Below, piece after piece: positions 6,426 through 14,041 of a stretch of DNA of 17,512 bases (position 1 is the first letter of the stretch; each line of letters opens with the position of its first letter). The notes beneath the pieces were generated by a model. The model did not search any database and was not told the DNA's origin. It saw only the letters and a program-made list of their open reading frames with translations. The stretch is from Actinomycetes bacterium. Lineage in GTDB: Bacteria > Actinomycetota > Acidimicrobiia > Acidimicrobiales > RAAP-2. The stretch lies in contig JAKCEC010000011.1 of assembly GCA_021841725.1 (NCBI GenBank), positions 1-17,512 of the forward strand. Direction: 5' to 3'. Position numbers and translations under genes: made by a program.

Positions 6426-7172
6426 CTAGCGGTGGCGGTCCAGCCACCCGAGCAGCGTGGCCACCATGCGCGGATCGGCGCGCAGTTGGTGCCCCGCCCC
6501 CTGGATGATGCGCAGTTCACAGCGCCCGTCGGCCCCGGCGACCAGCAGTCGCGCGTCCGCCACCGGCACCTCCATGTCCTCGGACCCGTGGCCGATGAGT
6601 AGCCGACGCGGGGGGATGAGGGCGATGGACCCGACGGGGTCGATGCGCTGGACGTCGTCGTAGAGCGCGTCGGGGTCGAGGAGGTCATCGGGGTCGCCCA
6701 CCACGCCCGCCACCTGCACCACGCGGTGAAAGTCCTGGGCGTCCCCGCACCACGCGTCGAGGTCCGCCGGCGACGCGAAGGTGGCCACCCCGCGGATCCG
6801 GTCGTCGTGGGCGGCCACGTGCAGGGCCAGGGAGCCGCCAAACCCGAACCCCGCCAGCGAGATACGCGGCTCACCCTGGGAGACGCGCTCCACGATCGCC
6901 ACCAGGTCGTCGCGCCACTGAGAGGCCGAGAAGGTACCCGTGCTGGACCCGACGCCCGAGAGGGTTCCCGTGGCCACCAGCCAGCCCGACTCGTTGGCCA
7001 GGTGTTCGGCCAGTTCGGGCAGGAGCCCCGCGGCCTGGCGACCCATGCCCATGGCGCGGGGCAAGCCGTGCACCAGGATCACGACGTGGTTCGCCAGGGG
7101 ACGGGTTTCGGAGCGCGCCACCCGTAAGTCGAGGACCGACCGACCGCTCGTGATTTGTTCGTGCTCGATCAT
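6426..7172 (-). CDS. Alpha/beta-hydrolase-fold protein lacking the nucleophile serine
   Basis: The 248-aa product has an alpha/beta-hydrolase layout: the oxyanion segment LVHGLPRA (33-40), a nucleophile-elbow position at 108-112, an acid residue D199 in GHGSEDMEVPV and a base H228 in GAGHQLR. The elbow reads GFGFGG where the family has GxSxGG, so residue 110 is Gly instead of Ser. Asp and His are kept. The codon is an unambiguous GGG in this sequence. The protein may be a non-catalytic or alternative-chemistry member, or the family may use another residue (S114 is nearby but not at the elbow). It resembles prolyl-oligopeptidase/dienelactone-type small hydrolases; the substrate is unknown. ATG 7172 is chosen because the domain starts soon after; TACGAT 9 nt upstream and a G-rich stretch could serve as -10 or ribosome-binding site. 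It diverges from the hydrolase at 7227. Confidence 0.75.
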   Translation of the reverse strand: MIEHEQITSGRSVLDLRVARSETRPLANHVVILVHGLPRAMGMGRQAAGLLPELAEHLANESGWLVATGTLSGVGSSTGTFSASQWRDDLVAIVERVSQGEPRISLAGFGFGGSLALHVAAHDDRIRGVATFASPADLDAWCGDAQDFHRVVQVAGVVGDPDDLLDPDALYDDVQRIDPVGSIALIPPRRLLIGHGSEDMEVPVADARLLVAGADGRCELRIIQGAGHQLRADPRMVATLLGWLDRHR

Positions 7173-7181
7173 GTCGCCCCC

Positions 7182-7187
7182 ATCGTA
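7182..7187 (-). promoter_or_regulatory. Putative -10 (TACGAT) for the hydrolase-fold gene
   Basis: On the minus strand TACGAT lies 9 nt before the ATG at 7172, in the 54-bp divergent region 7173-7226. It fits TANNNT and would give a leader of at most a few bases. On the plus strand of the same region, GAGACT (7215-7220) sits 6 nt before the GTG at 7227 and is a weaker -10 candidate for that gene. Confidence 0.3.
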
Positions 7188-7226
7188 AGTCAGGTCGCGC
7201 GCGGCCGGGTCTGCGAGACTCTCCAC

Positions 7227-7844
7227 GTGGAGAACGTCGCCCTGGTGTGGTCCAACGCCGCCGCCGAAGTACACCGCTTCGTCGTCGGCCCCCTCGACAA
7301 CAACGTGTACGTGGTGCGCTGTCGGCGCACCGGCCGCGCGACGCTGATCGACGCGGCGAACGAGCACGAACGGCTCCTCGCGGTCGCGCGCCGACTCGGC
7401 GTCGTCTCGGTGCTCGAGACGCACGGACACGCGGACCACGTCGGCGCCGTGGCCCAGGTACGCGACGCGGGGATCGACGTGTGGGTGCGCCACGAGGACG
7501 CCGCGTTGTTACCCGGTTACGATCACCTCCTCGAGGACGACACCGAATTCGCCGTCGGCGACCTGCGACTGCGTACCGTGCACACGCCCGGTCACACCCC
7601 GGGTTCGATCTGCTTCGCCCTCGTCGACACGCCGGTGCTCTTCAGCGGCGACACGCTCTTTCCGGGGGGACCGGGGTCGACGAAGTTCGAGGGGGGCGAT
7701 TTCGCCACGATCATCACCAGCGTCGAGGAGCGACTCTTTCGTCCCTACGGGCCCGACACCGTGGTGTGGCCCGGACACGGGGGCGCCACCACCCTCGGGG
7801 TGGAGCGACCCCACCTCGACGAGTGGATCGCACGAGGTTGGTGA
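7227..7844 (+). CDS. Metallo-beta-lactamase-fold hydrolase (glyoxalase II-like)
   Basis: The 205-aa protein has the full set of metal ligands of the glyoxalase II-type branch: THGHADH with H66, H68, D70 and H71, then H123 in HTPGHTPGS, D142 in FSGDTLF, and H184 in VWPGHG. This predicts a binuclear metal hydrolase, probably Zn or Fe, acting on a thioester or related small substrate in the cytoplasm. Actinobacteria generally lack glutathione, so a true hydroxyacylglutathione hydrolase is not assured; mycothiol-linked or other substrates are possible. The GTG at 7227 is chosen because the first family strand (VHRFVVGPLDNNVYVV, 15-30) follows shortly; a longer frame from 7155 runs over the divergent promoter. 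It precedes sufC1 by 58 bp on the same strand, but sufC1 has its own promoter-like element. Confidence 0.85.
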   Translation: MENVALVWSNAAAEVHRFVVGPLDNNVYVVRCRRTGRATLIDAANEHERLLAVARRLGVVSVLETHGHADHVGAVAQVRDAGIDVWVRHEDAALLPGYDHLLEDDTEFAVGDLRLRTVHTPGHTPGSICFALVDTPVLFSGDTLFPGGPGSTKFEGGDFATIITSVEERLFRPYGPDTVVWPGHGGATTLGVERPHLDEWIARGW

Positions 7845-7889
7845 GGCGCGCCGCGGCGCCCTCCAGCATGGAACTTTGGCCCTCACCAG

Positions 7890-7895
7890 TAGGCT
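7890..7895 (+). promoter_or_regulatory. Putative -10 (TAGGCT) of the sufC1-sufS-sufU operon
   Basis: TAGGCT fits TANNNT and lies exactly 7 nt before the GTG at 7903, with no Shine-Dalgarno sequence present, so a leaderless transcript is likely. A GGAAC at 7870-7874 resembles an ECF-sigma -35, but its spacing to a matching -10 is not right, so I do not claim it. Confidence 0.4.
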
Positions 7896-7902
7896 GTCTG
7901 CC

Positions 7903-8664
7903 GTGACCACGCCCCTCCTCGAACTTCGAAACCTCCACGCCGAGGCCGACGGTGCCACCATCTTGCGCGGCGTCGACCTGGTGGTGCACGCCGGCGAGGT
8001 CCACGCGTTGATGGGGCCCAACGGGGCCGGTAAGTCCACCCTGGCCAACGTCGTCATGGGGCACCCGGGGTACGTGATCACGAGCGGATCGCTGTTCTTC
8101 CAGGGACAGGACATCGCCTCGTGGACCCCCGACGAGCGCGCGCGCGCCGGCGTCTTCCTCGCCTTCCAGTACCCCGAGGCGATCAGCGGGGTGTCGGTGG
8201 TCCAGTTCCTGCGCCAGGCGATCGCCGCGCGCAAGGGGCTCGACGAGCTCAGCGTCCTCGAGGTGCGCCTGGACCTGATGGAGTGGATGGACCGCCTCGG
8301 TATGGACCGGGCCTTCGCCGAACGCCACCTCAACGACGGCTTCTCGGGCGGCGAGCGTAAGCGCAATGAAGTGCTGCAGATGGCCCTGCTCGCCCCGGCC
8401 CTCGCCCTGCTCGACGAGACCGACTCGGGACTGGACATCGACGCGCTGCGCATCGTGGCGCGCGGCGTGCGCACGGTGCGTGACCAGCACCCCGACATGG
8501 GCGTGGTGGTCGTGACGCACTACGTCAAACTCCTCGAAGAGATCCAGCCCGACCGCGTGCACGTGCTCATCGACGGGCGCATTGAGACCTCGGGTGACGC
8601 CTCCCTCGCCCAGACGATCGAGGAACACGGCTACGACGGGTTGCGCCGCCCGGTGAGCCGGTGA
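7903..8664 (+). CDS. sufC: SUF Fe-S assembly ATPase SufC (copy 1)
   Basis: The 253-aa ABC ATPase has Walker A GPNGAGKST (38-46), the SufC-type Q-loop FQYPEAISGVS, signature FSGGERKRNE, Walker B LALLDETDSGLDIDALR and the H-loop THY. These match canonical SufC proteins closely, including QYP and DETDSGLDIDAL. SufC powers the SufB-SufD scaffold on which Fe-S clusters are built. The start GTG 7903 follows a TAGGCT -10 by 7 nt; a TTG at 7876 in the same frame lacks support. Its stop overlaps the sufS start, so it is coupled to the cysteine desulfurase. It is one of two SufC genes in the window and the more canonical one, yet it is not in the sufB/sufD operon. Confidence 0.95.
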   Translation: MTTPLLELRNLHAEADGATILRGVDLVVHAGEVHALMGPNGAGKSTLANVVMGHPGYVITSGSLFFQGQDIASWTPDERARAGVFLAFQYPEAISGVSVVQFLRQAIAARKGLDELSVLEVRLDLMEWMDRLGMDRAFAERHLNDGFSGGERKRNEVLQMALLAPALALLDETDSGLDIDALRIVARGVRTVRDQHPDMGVVVVTHYVKLLEEIQPDRVHVLIDGRIETSGDASLAQTIEEHGYDGLRRPVSR

Positions 8665-9896
8665 TGCGCTTCGACCCGAAGCTCGTGCGCGGAGACGTCC
8701 CGTTGCTGAACCGAGTGATCAACGGTCGACCGATCACCTACTTGGATTCGGGCGCCTCGTCGCTCACCCCGCGCCCGGTCATCGAGGCCATGGACCGCTA
8801 CTACCAGCACCATCACGCCAACGTGCACCGCGGGGTCTACCAGACCGCCAACGAGGCGACCGCCATCTACGAAGGCGCGCGCGAGGCCACCGCGCGCTTC
8901 TTGAACGCCCCGGGTGGGTCCCCGGAGATCGTGTTCACCAAGAACGCCACCGAGTCCTTCAACCTGCTCGCGCGCTCCTGGGGCGCCACCTTCTTGGGGC
9001 CCGGTGACGTCGTGCTCGTGAGCGAGATGGAACACCACGCGAACATCGTGCCGTGGTTCCAGTTACGCGAGACTCACGGCGTCGAGGTGCGCTTCATCCC
9101 GGTGGGCGACGACTTCCGCCTGGACCTCAGCCGCGTCGAAGAGGCGATGGCCGGGGTCAAGTTGGTCTCGGTGACCGCGATGAGCAACGTGCTCGGCACC
9201 ATCAACCCCGTGCGCGCGCTCGCCGACCTGGCCCACGCCCACGGGGCCCTCATCGCCATCGACGGGGCCCAGTCCGTCGCGCACCTGCGCACGGACCTGG
9301 TCGACCTCGACGTCGACTTCCTCGCGTTCTCGGCGCACAAGATGCTCGGGCCCACCGGACTCGGGGTCTTCTGGGCCCGCGAAGAGTTGCTGCGCGCCAT
9401 GCCCCCCTTCCTCGGCGGGGGCGGCATGATCAAGGACGTCAGCACCGACGGCTTCACGCCCGCGACGGGTCCCTCGAAGTTCGAGGCGGGGACGCCCCCC
9501 ATCGCCCAGGCGGCCGGGTTCGCCGCGGCCCTGCGGTACCTCGACGGCCTGGGTATGGACAACGTGGCGGCCCACGAACACGACCTCACCGTCGACGCGC
9601 TCACGCGCCTGGCCACGACTTTCGACGGGCGCGTGCGCGTGATCGGACCCGACAACGGGGTCGAGCGCGGCGGCGTGATCTCCCTCGACGTCGAGGGGGT
9701 CCACCCCCACGACGTCGCCCAAGTCCTCGATCAGTTCGGCGTCTGCGTGCGCCCCGGCCACCACTGCGCTAAGCCCCTGATGAAACGCTTCGGCCTCGCC
9801 GCCACCGCGCGCGCCTCCTTCGGGCCCTACTCGCTGACCAGTGACACCGACGTCCTGCTCGAGGCCCTCACCCACGCCGTCGAGATGTTCGCCTGA
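8664..9896 (+). CDS. sufS: Cysteine desulfurase SufS
   Basis: The 410-aa PLP enzyme removes sulfur from cysteine and supplies it to SUF assembly. The PLP-binding lysine is K226 (AFSAHKMLGPTG), the PLP-stacking His is H124 (SEMEHHANIVPW), D200 lies in AIDGAQS, and the catalytic persulfide cysteine is C368 (RPGHHCAKPLM), followed by the RAS segment (383-385). The short GHHCAKP active-site loop is typical of group II (SufS) desulfurases, which need a sulfur-transfer partner such as SufU. I chose ATG 8664, which shares one base with the sufC1 stop (TGATG) and has GGTGAG 6 nt upstream; GTG 8661 would add one residue through a GTGA overlap. sufU follows 2 nt after the stop. Confidence 0.97.
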   Translation: MRFDPKLVRGDVPLLNRVINGRPITYLDSGASSLTPRPVIEAMDRYYQHHHANVHRGVYQTANEATAIYEGAREATARFLNAPGGSPEIVFTKNATESFNLLARSWGATFLGPGDVVLVSEMEHHANIVPWFQLRETHGVEVRFIPVGDDFRLDLSRVEEAMAGVKLVSVTAMSNVLGTINPVRALADLAHAHGALIAIDGAQSVAHLRTDLVDLDVDFLAFSAHKMLGPTGLGVFWAREELLRAMPPFLGGGGMIKDVSTDGFTPATGPSKFEAGTPPIAQAAGFAAALRYLDGLGMDNVAAHEHDLTVDALTRLATTFDGRVRVIGPDNGVERGGVISLDVEGVHPHDVAQVLDQFGVCVRPGHHCAKPLMKRFGLAATARASFGPYSLTSDTDVLLEALTHAVEMFA

Positions 9897-9898
9897 GC

Positions 9899-10363
9899 AT
9901 GGCCAACCTCGACGACCTCTACCGCGAGATCATCCTCGACCACTACCGTTCACCGCGTAATCGCGGCGAACTCGCCCCGCCGGCGCACCGCACCGAGGGA
10001 TTCAATCCGCTCTGCGGCGACGAGATCGTGCTGTACGCGCTGGTGGAGAACGGCGTACTCCTCGACATCAAGTTGACCGGCCACGGGTGCTCCATCTCAC
10101 AGTCGTCCTCCTCGCTGATGAGCGCCGCCGTGAAGGGCAAATCCCTCGACGACGTGCGCGAGACCATTGCCACCTTCAAGGCGCTGATGACGACGCCCGA
10201 ACACACGCCGGGCGACGACGAGCAGGCCGTGAGCGACGCGAACCTGCGCCGCCTCGGCGAGCTCGCGGCCCTGGCGGGCGTGGTGAAGTTTCCGGTGCGC
10301 ATCAAGTGCGCGACGCTGGCCTGGAATACCCTGGCCCAAGCGCTCGACGAGATCGACGCCTAG
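9899..10363 (+). CDS. sufU: Zn-dependent sulfurtransferase SufU
   Basis: The 154-aa protein accepts sulfur from SufS. The zinc ligands and transfer cysteine are C39 and D41 (NPLCGDEI), C64 (GHGCSISQSSSS) and C137 (RIKCATLAW), matching B. subtilis-type SufU. The roughly 20-residue insertion (MTTPEHTPGDDEQAV, about 97-111) that separates SufU from IscU is present. The N-terminal LDDLYREIILDHYRSPRN is typical. It lies 2 nt after the sufS stop in the sufC1-sufS-sufU operon. The gene ends 6 nt from the convergent stop of the LytR-CpsA-Psr gene, with no visible terminator. Confidence 0.96.
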   Translation: MANLDDLYREIILDHYRSPRNRGELAPPAHRTEGFNPLCGDEIVLYALVENGVLLDIKLTGHGCSISQSSSSLMSAAVKGKSLDDVRETIATFKALMTTPEHTPGDDEQAVSDANLRRLGELAALAGVVKFPVRIKCATLAWNTLAQALDEIDA

Positions 10364-10369
10364 ACCCGA

Positions 10370-11737
10370 CTACTTCGGCGTACAGGGCGTCGGGTCGAAG
10401 TACTGATCGCCCTCGGGCGGGATCGTCGTGGTGGTGGTGGCGACCGCCGACGTCACGGCGGCCAGGTTCACCCGAACGGCGGCGCCCGAGGACGGGACCG
10501 TGAGGGCGGACGCGGCGGCCGACGTCGCGGGCACCGTCCAGCCCGGCGCGTAGCCGGCGGAGTTGACGGGTGGCGGATTGGTCGGCTTTTGCAACTGAGA
10601 ACCGAAGATCTGGGTCAGCATCTTCTGCATCGCCGGCTCCTGCACGAAGAGGATGCTGCCGAGGTTGCCGTAACTCCCCGGCGCGGTGGGCAACGTGTAG
10701 GTGGCCAGGTTCGTCGGGTCCAGGTTGTGGAACTTGACCGCCAGACCGATCAGTTCGCCCGAGGAGAAATTGCTGTCCAGGGCGATGCCCGTGGTCAGCT
10801 TCGAGATGAAACTATTGATGGTGAAGGGGTTGTACAAGCCCTTGGCCTTGTCGATCATGGCCTTGAGAAACTCGTTCTGGCGGTAGATACGTCCGTAGTC
10901 GCTCGTGACGTCGGTCGACCAGACGCCGTTCTGGTACCACTGGTAGTGACGACTGCGCACCAGGGCCAGCGCCTGAAAATTATTGACGATCTGACAGCCG
11001 GCGTGCGGGACGTTCAAGCCGGAGTAGGCGTCCTTGGCCGGGTAGGGAAAGTTCATGTACACGCCGCCGATGGCCTGAGCGGCGTTGATGATCCCGAGAA
11101 AACTCACCACCACGGTGTGCGCGATGGGTATCCCGAAGTTGGCGGTGATGGTCTGGGCGAGCAACGAGGGGCCGTTGCCGAAGTTCACGTTGAGCCGGTT
11201 GGCCTTGCCGTAGAGGTTCTGGTTCGCCAGCAGCGTCGTGATGGTGTCGCGCGGGATCGACAGCACGGTGATGGTGCCCTGGGCGGGGTCGACGTGCATG
11301 ATCTTGATCACGTCGCTACGCTGTCCGCCGGCTTGACCCGTCGACGCGCCCGTTTGGGCCGCGATGTACCCCGAGAGCCCCGCGCGAGAATCCGAACCGA
11401 TCTCGAGGATGTTGAAGGGTTGGTTGCCGACGCGTCGGACCTCGCCCGCCACGTTGATCTTCTTGATGTGGCCCAACTGCCAGAGCGTGTAGAGGTAGCC
11501 CCCACCGACGAGGAGCACGAGGGCGACCAGCACCGACCCCGCCGCGATCCACCACCCCCGGTGGCGCCGCCACCCGCGCCGCGGAGCGGTCGCCTTGGTC
11601 CGCCGGTGCTTGACGCCGGCCTTCTCGTCGATCGCCTCGCCGAGGGCGGCGAGGCGATGGGAATTCGCGAGACCGCCCGGTGCGGGGGCGTCGTGTCGTG
11701 ACCGGCCGCGAGGGGAGTCAGGGGAGTCCGAGGGCAT
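10370..11737 (-). CDS. LytR-CpsA-Psr family cell-wall glycopolymer ligase
   Basis: The 455-aa protein has a cytoplasmic basic N-terminus (1-60), one transmembrane helix (about 62-85, WWIAAGSVLVALVLLVGGG) and an extracellular LCP domain (about 105-375). LCP enzymes transfer polyprenyl-linked glycopolymers to peptidoglycan. Family residues seen are GSDSR (114-118), RSDVIKI (140-146), SIPRD (160-164), a divergent KANRLNVNFG where the family has KLNxAY, VRSRH (260-264) and GRIYRQNEF (282-290). The C-terminal tail (from about 390) is Ala/Thr/Pro-rich and low complexity, as in wall-spanning linkers. The single conserved arginines and aspartates appear present. ATG 11737 is preceded by TAACGT at 6 nt, suggesting leaderless transcription; it begins only 34 nt after sufC2, so read-through from the SUF operon is possible. 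It is not functionally linked to Fe-S assembly. Confidence 0.9.
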   Translation of the reverse strand: MPSDSPDSPRGRSRHDAPAPGGLANSHRLAALGEAIDEKAGVKHRRTKATAPRRGWRRHRGWWIAAGSVLVALVLLVGGGYLYTLWQLGHIKKINVAGEVRRVGNQPFNILEIGSDSRAGLSGYIAAQTGASTGQAGGQRSDVIKIMHVDPAQGTITVLSIPRDTITTLLANQNLYGKANRLNVNFGNGPSLLAQTITANFGIPIAHTVVVSFLGIINAAQAIGGVYMNFPYPAKDAYSGLNVPHAGCQIVNNFQALALVRSRHYQWYQNGVWSTDVTSDYGRIYRQNEFLKAMIDKAKGLYNPFTINSFISKLTTGIALDSNFSSGELIGLAVKFHNLDPTNLATYTLPTAPGSYGNLGSILFVQEPAMQKMLTQIFGSQLQKPTNPPPVNSAGYAPGWTVPATSAAASALTVPSSGAAVRVNLAAVTSAVATTTTTIPPEGDQYFDPTPCTPK

Positions 11738-11743
11738 CGGACA

Positions 11744-11749
11744 ACGTTA
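11744..11749 (-). promoter_or_regulatory. Putative -10 (TAACGT) for the LytR-CpsA-Psr gene
   Basis: On the minus strand TAACGT fits TANNNT and lies 6 nt before the ATG at 11737, with no Shine-Dalgarno sequence. It sits in the 34-nt gap after sufC2 and would let the LCP gene be expressed apart from the SUF operon. Confidence 0.35.
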
Positions 11750-11771
11750 CCAGCGCCGAATAAGAAATCCG

Positions 11772-12497
11772 CTACGGCGCGAGGTCACGGAACGGCTCGT
11801 AACCGTCCCTCTCGAGAATCTCCGCCATTTCGGCCCCACCGGTGGCCACCACGCGACCCTCGGAGACCACGTGGATGGTCGTGGCGGTCAGTTCGTGCAA
11901 CAGGCGGCGAAAATGCGTGATCGCCAGCACGCCGCACTGCCATTCGGTGGTCGCCTCCTGCAGGCGCCGCGCGACGGCCCCCAGGGCGTCGACGTCCAAC
12001 CCCGAGTCCACTTCGTCGAGCACCGCGAAACGCGGTCGCAGGATCGCCAGCTGCACCATCTCGGCGCGTTTGCGCTCACCACCGGACAGGTCGACGTTGA
12101 CGAATCGGTCGAGGACCTCGGGTCGCAGTTCCACCCGACGCGCCTCGTCGCGCATGCGCTCGAGCAAGCCCTCGCGGGCCGCGCCCGCCGCCGCGAGCAG
12201 ATCCACGGGGCGTACCCCGGGCACCTCCATCGGGTGCTGCAGCGCCAAAAAGAGACCGTGGCGCGTGCGCTCGGTGGCCGAGAGGTCGAGCAGCTCCACG
12301 CCGTCGAGGCGCACCGAACCGCCCAGAACGCGGTAGCCCGGGTGACCGGCGAGGGCGTGGGCCAGCGTCGACTTTCCCGAGCCGTTGGGCCCCATGATCA
12401 CGTGGACCTCACCCGAGGACATCGACAGGTCGAAGCCCCGGAGCACTTCCTTGCCCGCCACCTCGACGCGCAAACCCTCAATCGTCAGCGTGCTCAA
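11772..12497 (-). CDS. sufC: SUF Fe-S assembly ATPase SufC (copy 2, diverged)
   Basis: The 241-aa ABC ATPase has Walker A GPNGSGKST (36-44), Q-loop LQHPMEVPGV (86-95), signature LSGGERKR (137-144), Walker B FAVLDEVDSGLD (157-168) and H-loop H195 (THF). All ATPase motifs are intact. Compared with usual SufC it has QHP for QYP, DEVDSGLD for DETDSGLD, THF for THY and a shorter helical segment between Q-loop and signature. It is the last gene of the sufB-X-sufD-Rieske operon, the canonical actinobacterial position for SufC, so it probably partners SufB and SufD. No permease or binding-protein gene is near, which argues against a transporter ATPase. The start is TTG 12497 with GGGTGG 7 nt upstream; it overlaps the Rieske gene stop in a 4-nt TTGA. 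Which of the two SufC copies serves which subunit is unknown. Confidence 0.88.
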   Translation of the reverse strand: MSTLTIEGLRVEVAGKEVLRGFDLSMSSGEVHVIMGPNGSGKSTLAHALAGHPGYRVLGGSVRLDGVELLDLSATERTRHGLFLALQHPMEVPGVRPVDLLAAAGAAREGLLERMRDEARRVELRPEVLDRFVNVDLSGGERKRAEMVQLAILRPRFAVLDEVDSGLDVDALGAVARRLQEATTEWQCGVLAITHFRRLLHELTATTIHVVSEGRVVATGGAEMAEILERDGYEPFRDLAP

Positions 12498-12808
12498 CTC
12501 ATCACCACCCGAAGTCGACCGTCCTCCACGACGACGTCGTAGCGCGCCACCGGTCGCGTCGCCGGGAAGGACGTCGGTTGACCGTCCTTCAGATTGAACA
12601 TGGCGCCGTGACGCGCGCACTCGATCTCGCACGCGGCGGCGTCCACCTCGCCCTGGGCGAGCGAGAAGTCTTCGTGGCTGCAGCGGTCGTCGAGCACGTA
12701 CACGTCGTTCTCGATCCGGACCACGACCAGGACCCGCCCGTTCACCTTCACCTGGGTGGCCCGCGCCGGCTCGTAGTCGTCGAGCGTTCCGATGTCGTAG
12801 GCGCTCAC
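12494..12808 (-). CDS. Rieske [2Fe-2S] ferredoxin in the SUF operon
   Basis: The 104-aa protein carries one Rieske motif: C43-x-H45 (DRCSHEDFSL) and C64-x2-H67 (CARHGAMF), the two Cys and two His that bind a [2Fe-2S] cluster. It matches the small ferredoxin subunit type of non-heme dioxygenases. Such genes sit between sufD and sufC in Streptomyces-type suf operons, so its position here is the expected actinobacterial one; a role in electron supply or cluster handling during assembly is inferred, not shown. No dioxygenase gene is present. The start is GTG 12808, overlapping the sufD stop by 4 nt (GTGA), and its stop overlaps sufC2 by 4 nt (TTGA), so translation of the three genes is probably coupled. 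Confidence 0.92.
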   Translation of the reverse strand: MSAYDIGTLDDYEPARATQVKVNGRVLVVVRIENDVYVLDDRCSHEDFSLAQGEVDAAACEIECARHGAMFNLKDGQPTSFPATRPVARYDVVVEDGRLRVVMS

Positions 12809-14025
12809 GGTGTCACTATCTCCACTCCGCGCAGGGTCTCGGCGAGGTCTCGTTCGACGACGTCGGCCAATTCCGGGGGCAGCGTCGCGAGCATCTCGTA
12901 GAAGAAACCTTGAATCATGAGCCGTTCCGCGTCGGCGCGGGTGACGCCGCGCGACTCGAGGTACCAGCGCTGCAGTTCGTCGAGGGGGCCGACGCTCGAG
13001 GCGTGCGCGCACATCACGTCGTTCTCGCGAATGTCGAGGTTGGGCACGCTGTCGGCGTGGGCGTGCGGCGAGAGCAGCAGGTTGAGGTTGGTCTGGCGGG
13101 CGTCGGTGCGCTTGGCGCCCTTCTCAATCTCGATGAGTCCGGTGTAGACCGAGCGCGATTCGTCCGCCACCGCGCCCTTGGAGAGCAGGGTGGAGCGGGT
13201 GCGTCCCACCCGGTGGTACTGACGGGTCCGAAAGTCGTGGACCTGGTCGCCGGAACCGAGGAACGTGGTGCGCAACTCGTTCTCCGCTCCGGTACCGAGA
13301 AACTCCGCGTCGTTGCGCGACCGGTTGTAGTGCGCGCCAATCGAAATGACCGCTTGGCGGAGCCGCGCGTCGCGACCCAGGCTGCCGGTCGAGCGCGCGA
13401 CGTGCCAGGCACTGGCGTCGAGGCGTTGGTAGGTGCTCACCCGCAAGGAGGCGTTGTCGGCGAGGTCGTAGCGCGTCAGGGGCACCACCAGGGCGTTGAC
13501 GCCCCCCTCGAGGTACTCCACCACTGACGCCTGTGAGGAGCGGCCCATGGTGACGTGCACTTGCGCGAAAGAGGTGTCCGACGCCGTGGTGTTCACGATC
13601 ACGATGGGCGAGGTCACGTGCGCCGTCTCCGCGACGCGCAGGGTGATCGCGTAGGGCGAGAGGGCGCAGTTCATCTGCGCGAACGCGTCGGAGGCGTACT
13701 GGGGCGACCACGTCGAGGCGACGCGCTCCACGCTCACGCCCTCGAGGTCGCCGGTGACTTCCACGACCTCGGCGTCGACCACGCGCACCACCATGCCGGC
13801 GTGCGCGGCCAGTTCTTGCGCGAAGGGCGACATCTCGGGGGCGGCGCCCCGCGAGACGACCGCGAAGCGGTCCAGGTCGAGTTCACCCAGGGGTGCGTAG
13901 CGCCACACTTCGTCGACCGTCGTGGGCAGGCCGAGTTCGCTGAAGGCACGCCACGCCTCGCGTCGGGCGTCGGGATTCTCGAGGGTCTCGAGGTGGGCCT
14001 GGGCGGACTGCGCGAAGTTTGTCAT
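12805..14025 (-). CDS. sufD: SUF scaffold protein SufD
   Basis: The 406-aa protein belongs to the SufB/SufD beta-helix family that forms the SufBCD scaffold. Family signs are the N-terminal WRYAPLGELDLD, a run of repeating short strands through the middle, NLNLLLSPHAHADSVPNLDI and the C-terminal CAHASSVGPLDELQRWYLESRGV (H341 near the position of the functional E. coli SufD His in HGATVG), then AERLMIQGFFYEML. I chose ATG 14025 because SufD proteins start near MTNF; a GTG at 14073, directly after the preceding stop, would add 16 proline-rich residues. No Shine-Dalgarno sequence precedes ATG 14025; TACACT 16 nt upstream may give a short-leader transcript. It overlaps the Rieske gene by 4 nt. 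Confidence 0.93.
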   Translation of the reverse strand: MTNFAQSAQAHLETLENPDARREAWRAFSELGLPTTVDEVWRYAPLGELDLDRFAVVSRGAAPEMSPFAQELAAHAGMVVRVVDAEVVEVTGDLEGVSVERVASTWSPQYASDAFAQMNCALSPYAITLRVAETAHVTSPIVIVNTTASDTSFAQVHVTMGRSSQASVVEYLEGGVNALVVPLTRYDLADNASLRVSTYQRLDASAWHVARSTGSLGRDARLRQAVISIGAHYNRSRNDAEFLGTGAENELRTTFLGSGDQVHDFRTRQYHRVGRTRSTLLSKGAVADESRSVYTGLIEIEKGAKRTDARQTNLNLLLSPHAHADSVPNLDIRENDVMCAHASSVGPLDELQRWYLESRGVTRADAERLMIQGFFYEMLATLPPELADVVERDLAETLRGVEIVTP

Positions 14026-14041
14026 AGGGGAGGGCTTGGAA

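Noticed and set aside
10589..11701. Plus-strand frame of 370 codons opposite the LytR-CpsA-Psr gene
   Set aside because: It is a shadow of the LCP frame, which has a transmembrane helix and family motifs; the antisense frame has none.
11772..12497. ABC transporter ATPase instead of SufC2
   Set aside because: No permease or substrate-binding gene is nearby, the DSGLD Walker B extension and PGV after the Q-loop are SufC-like, and it overlaps the Rieske gene of the suf operon.
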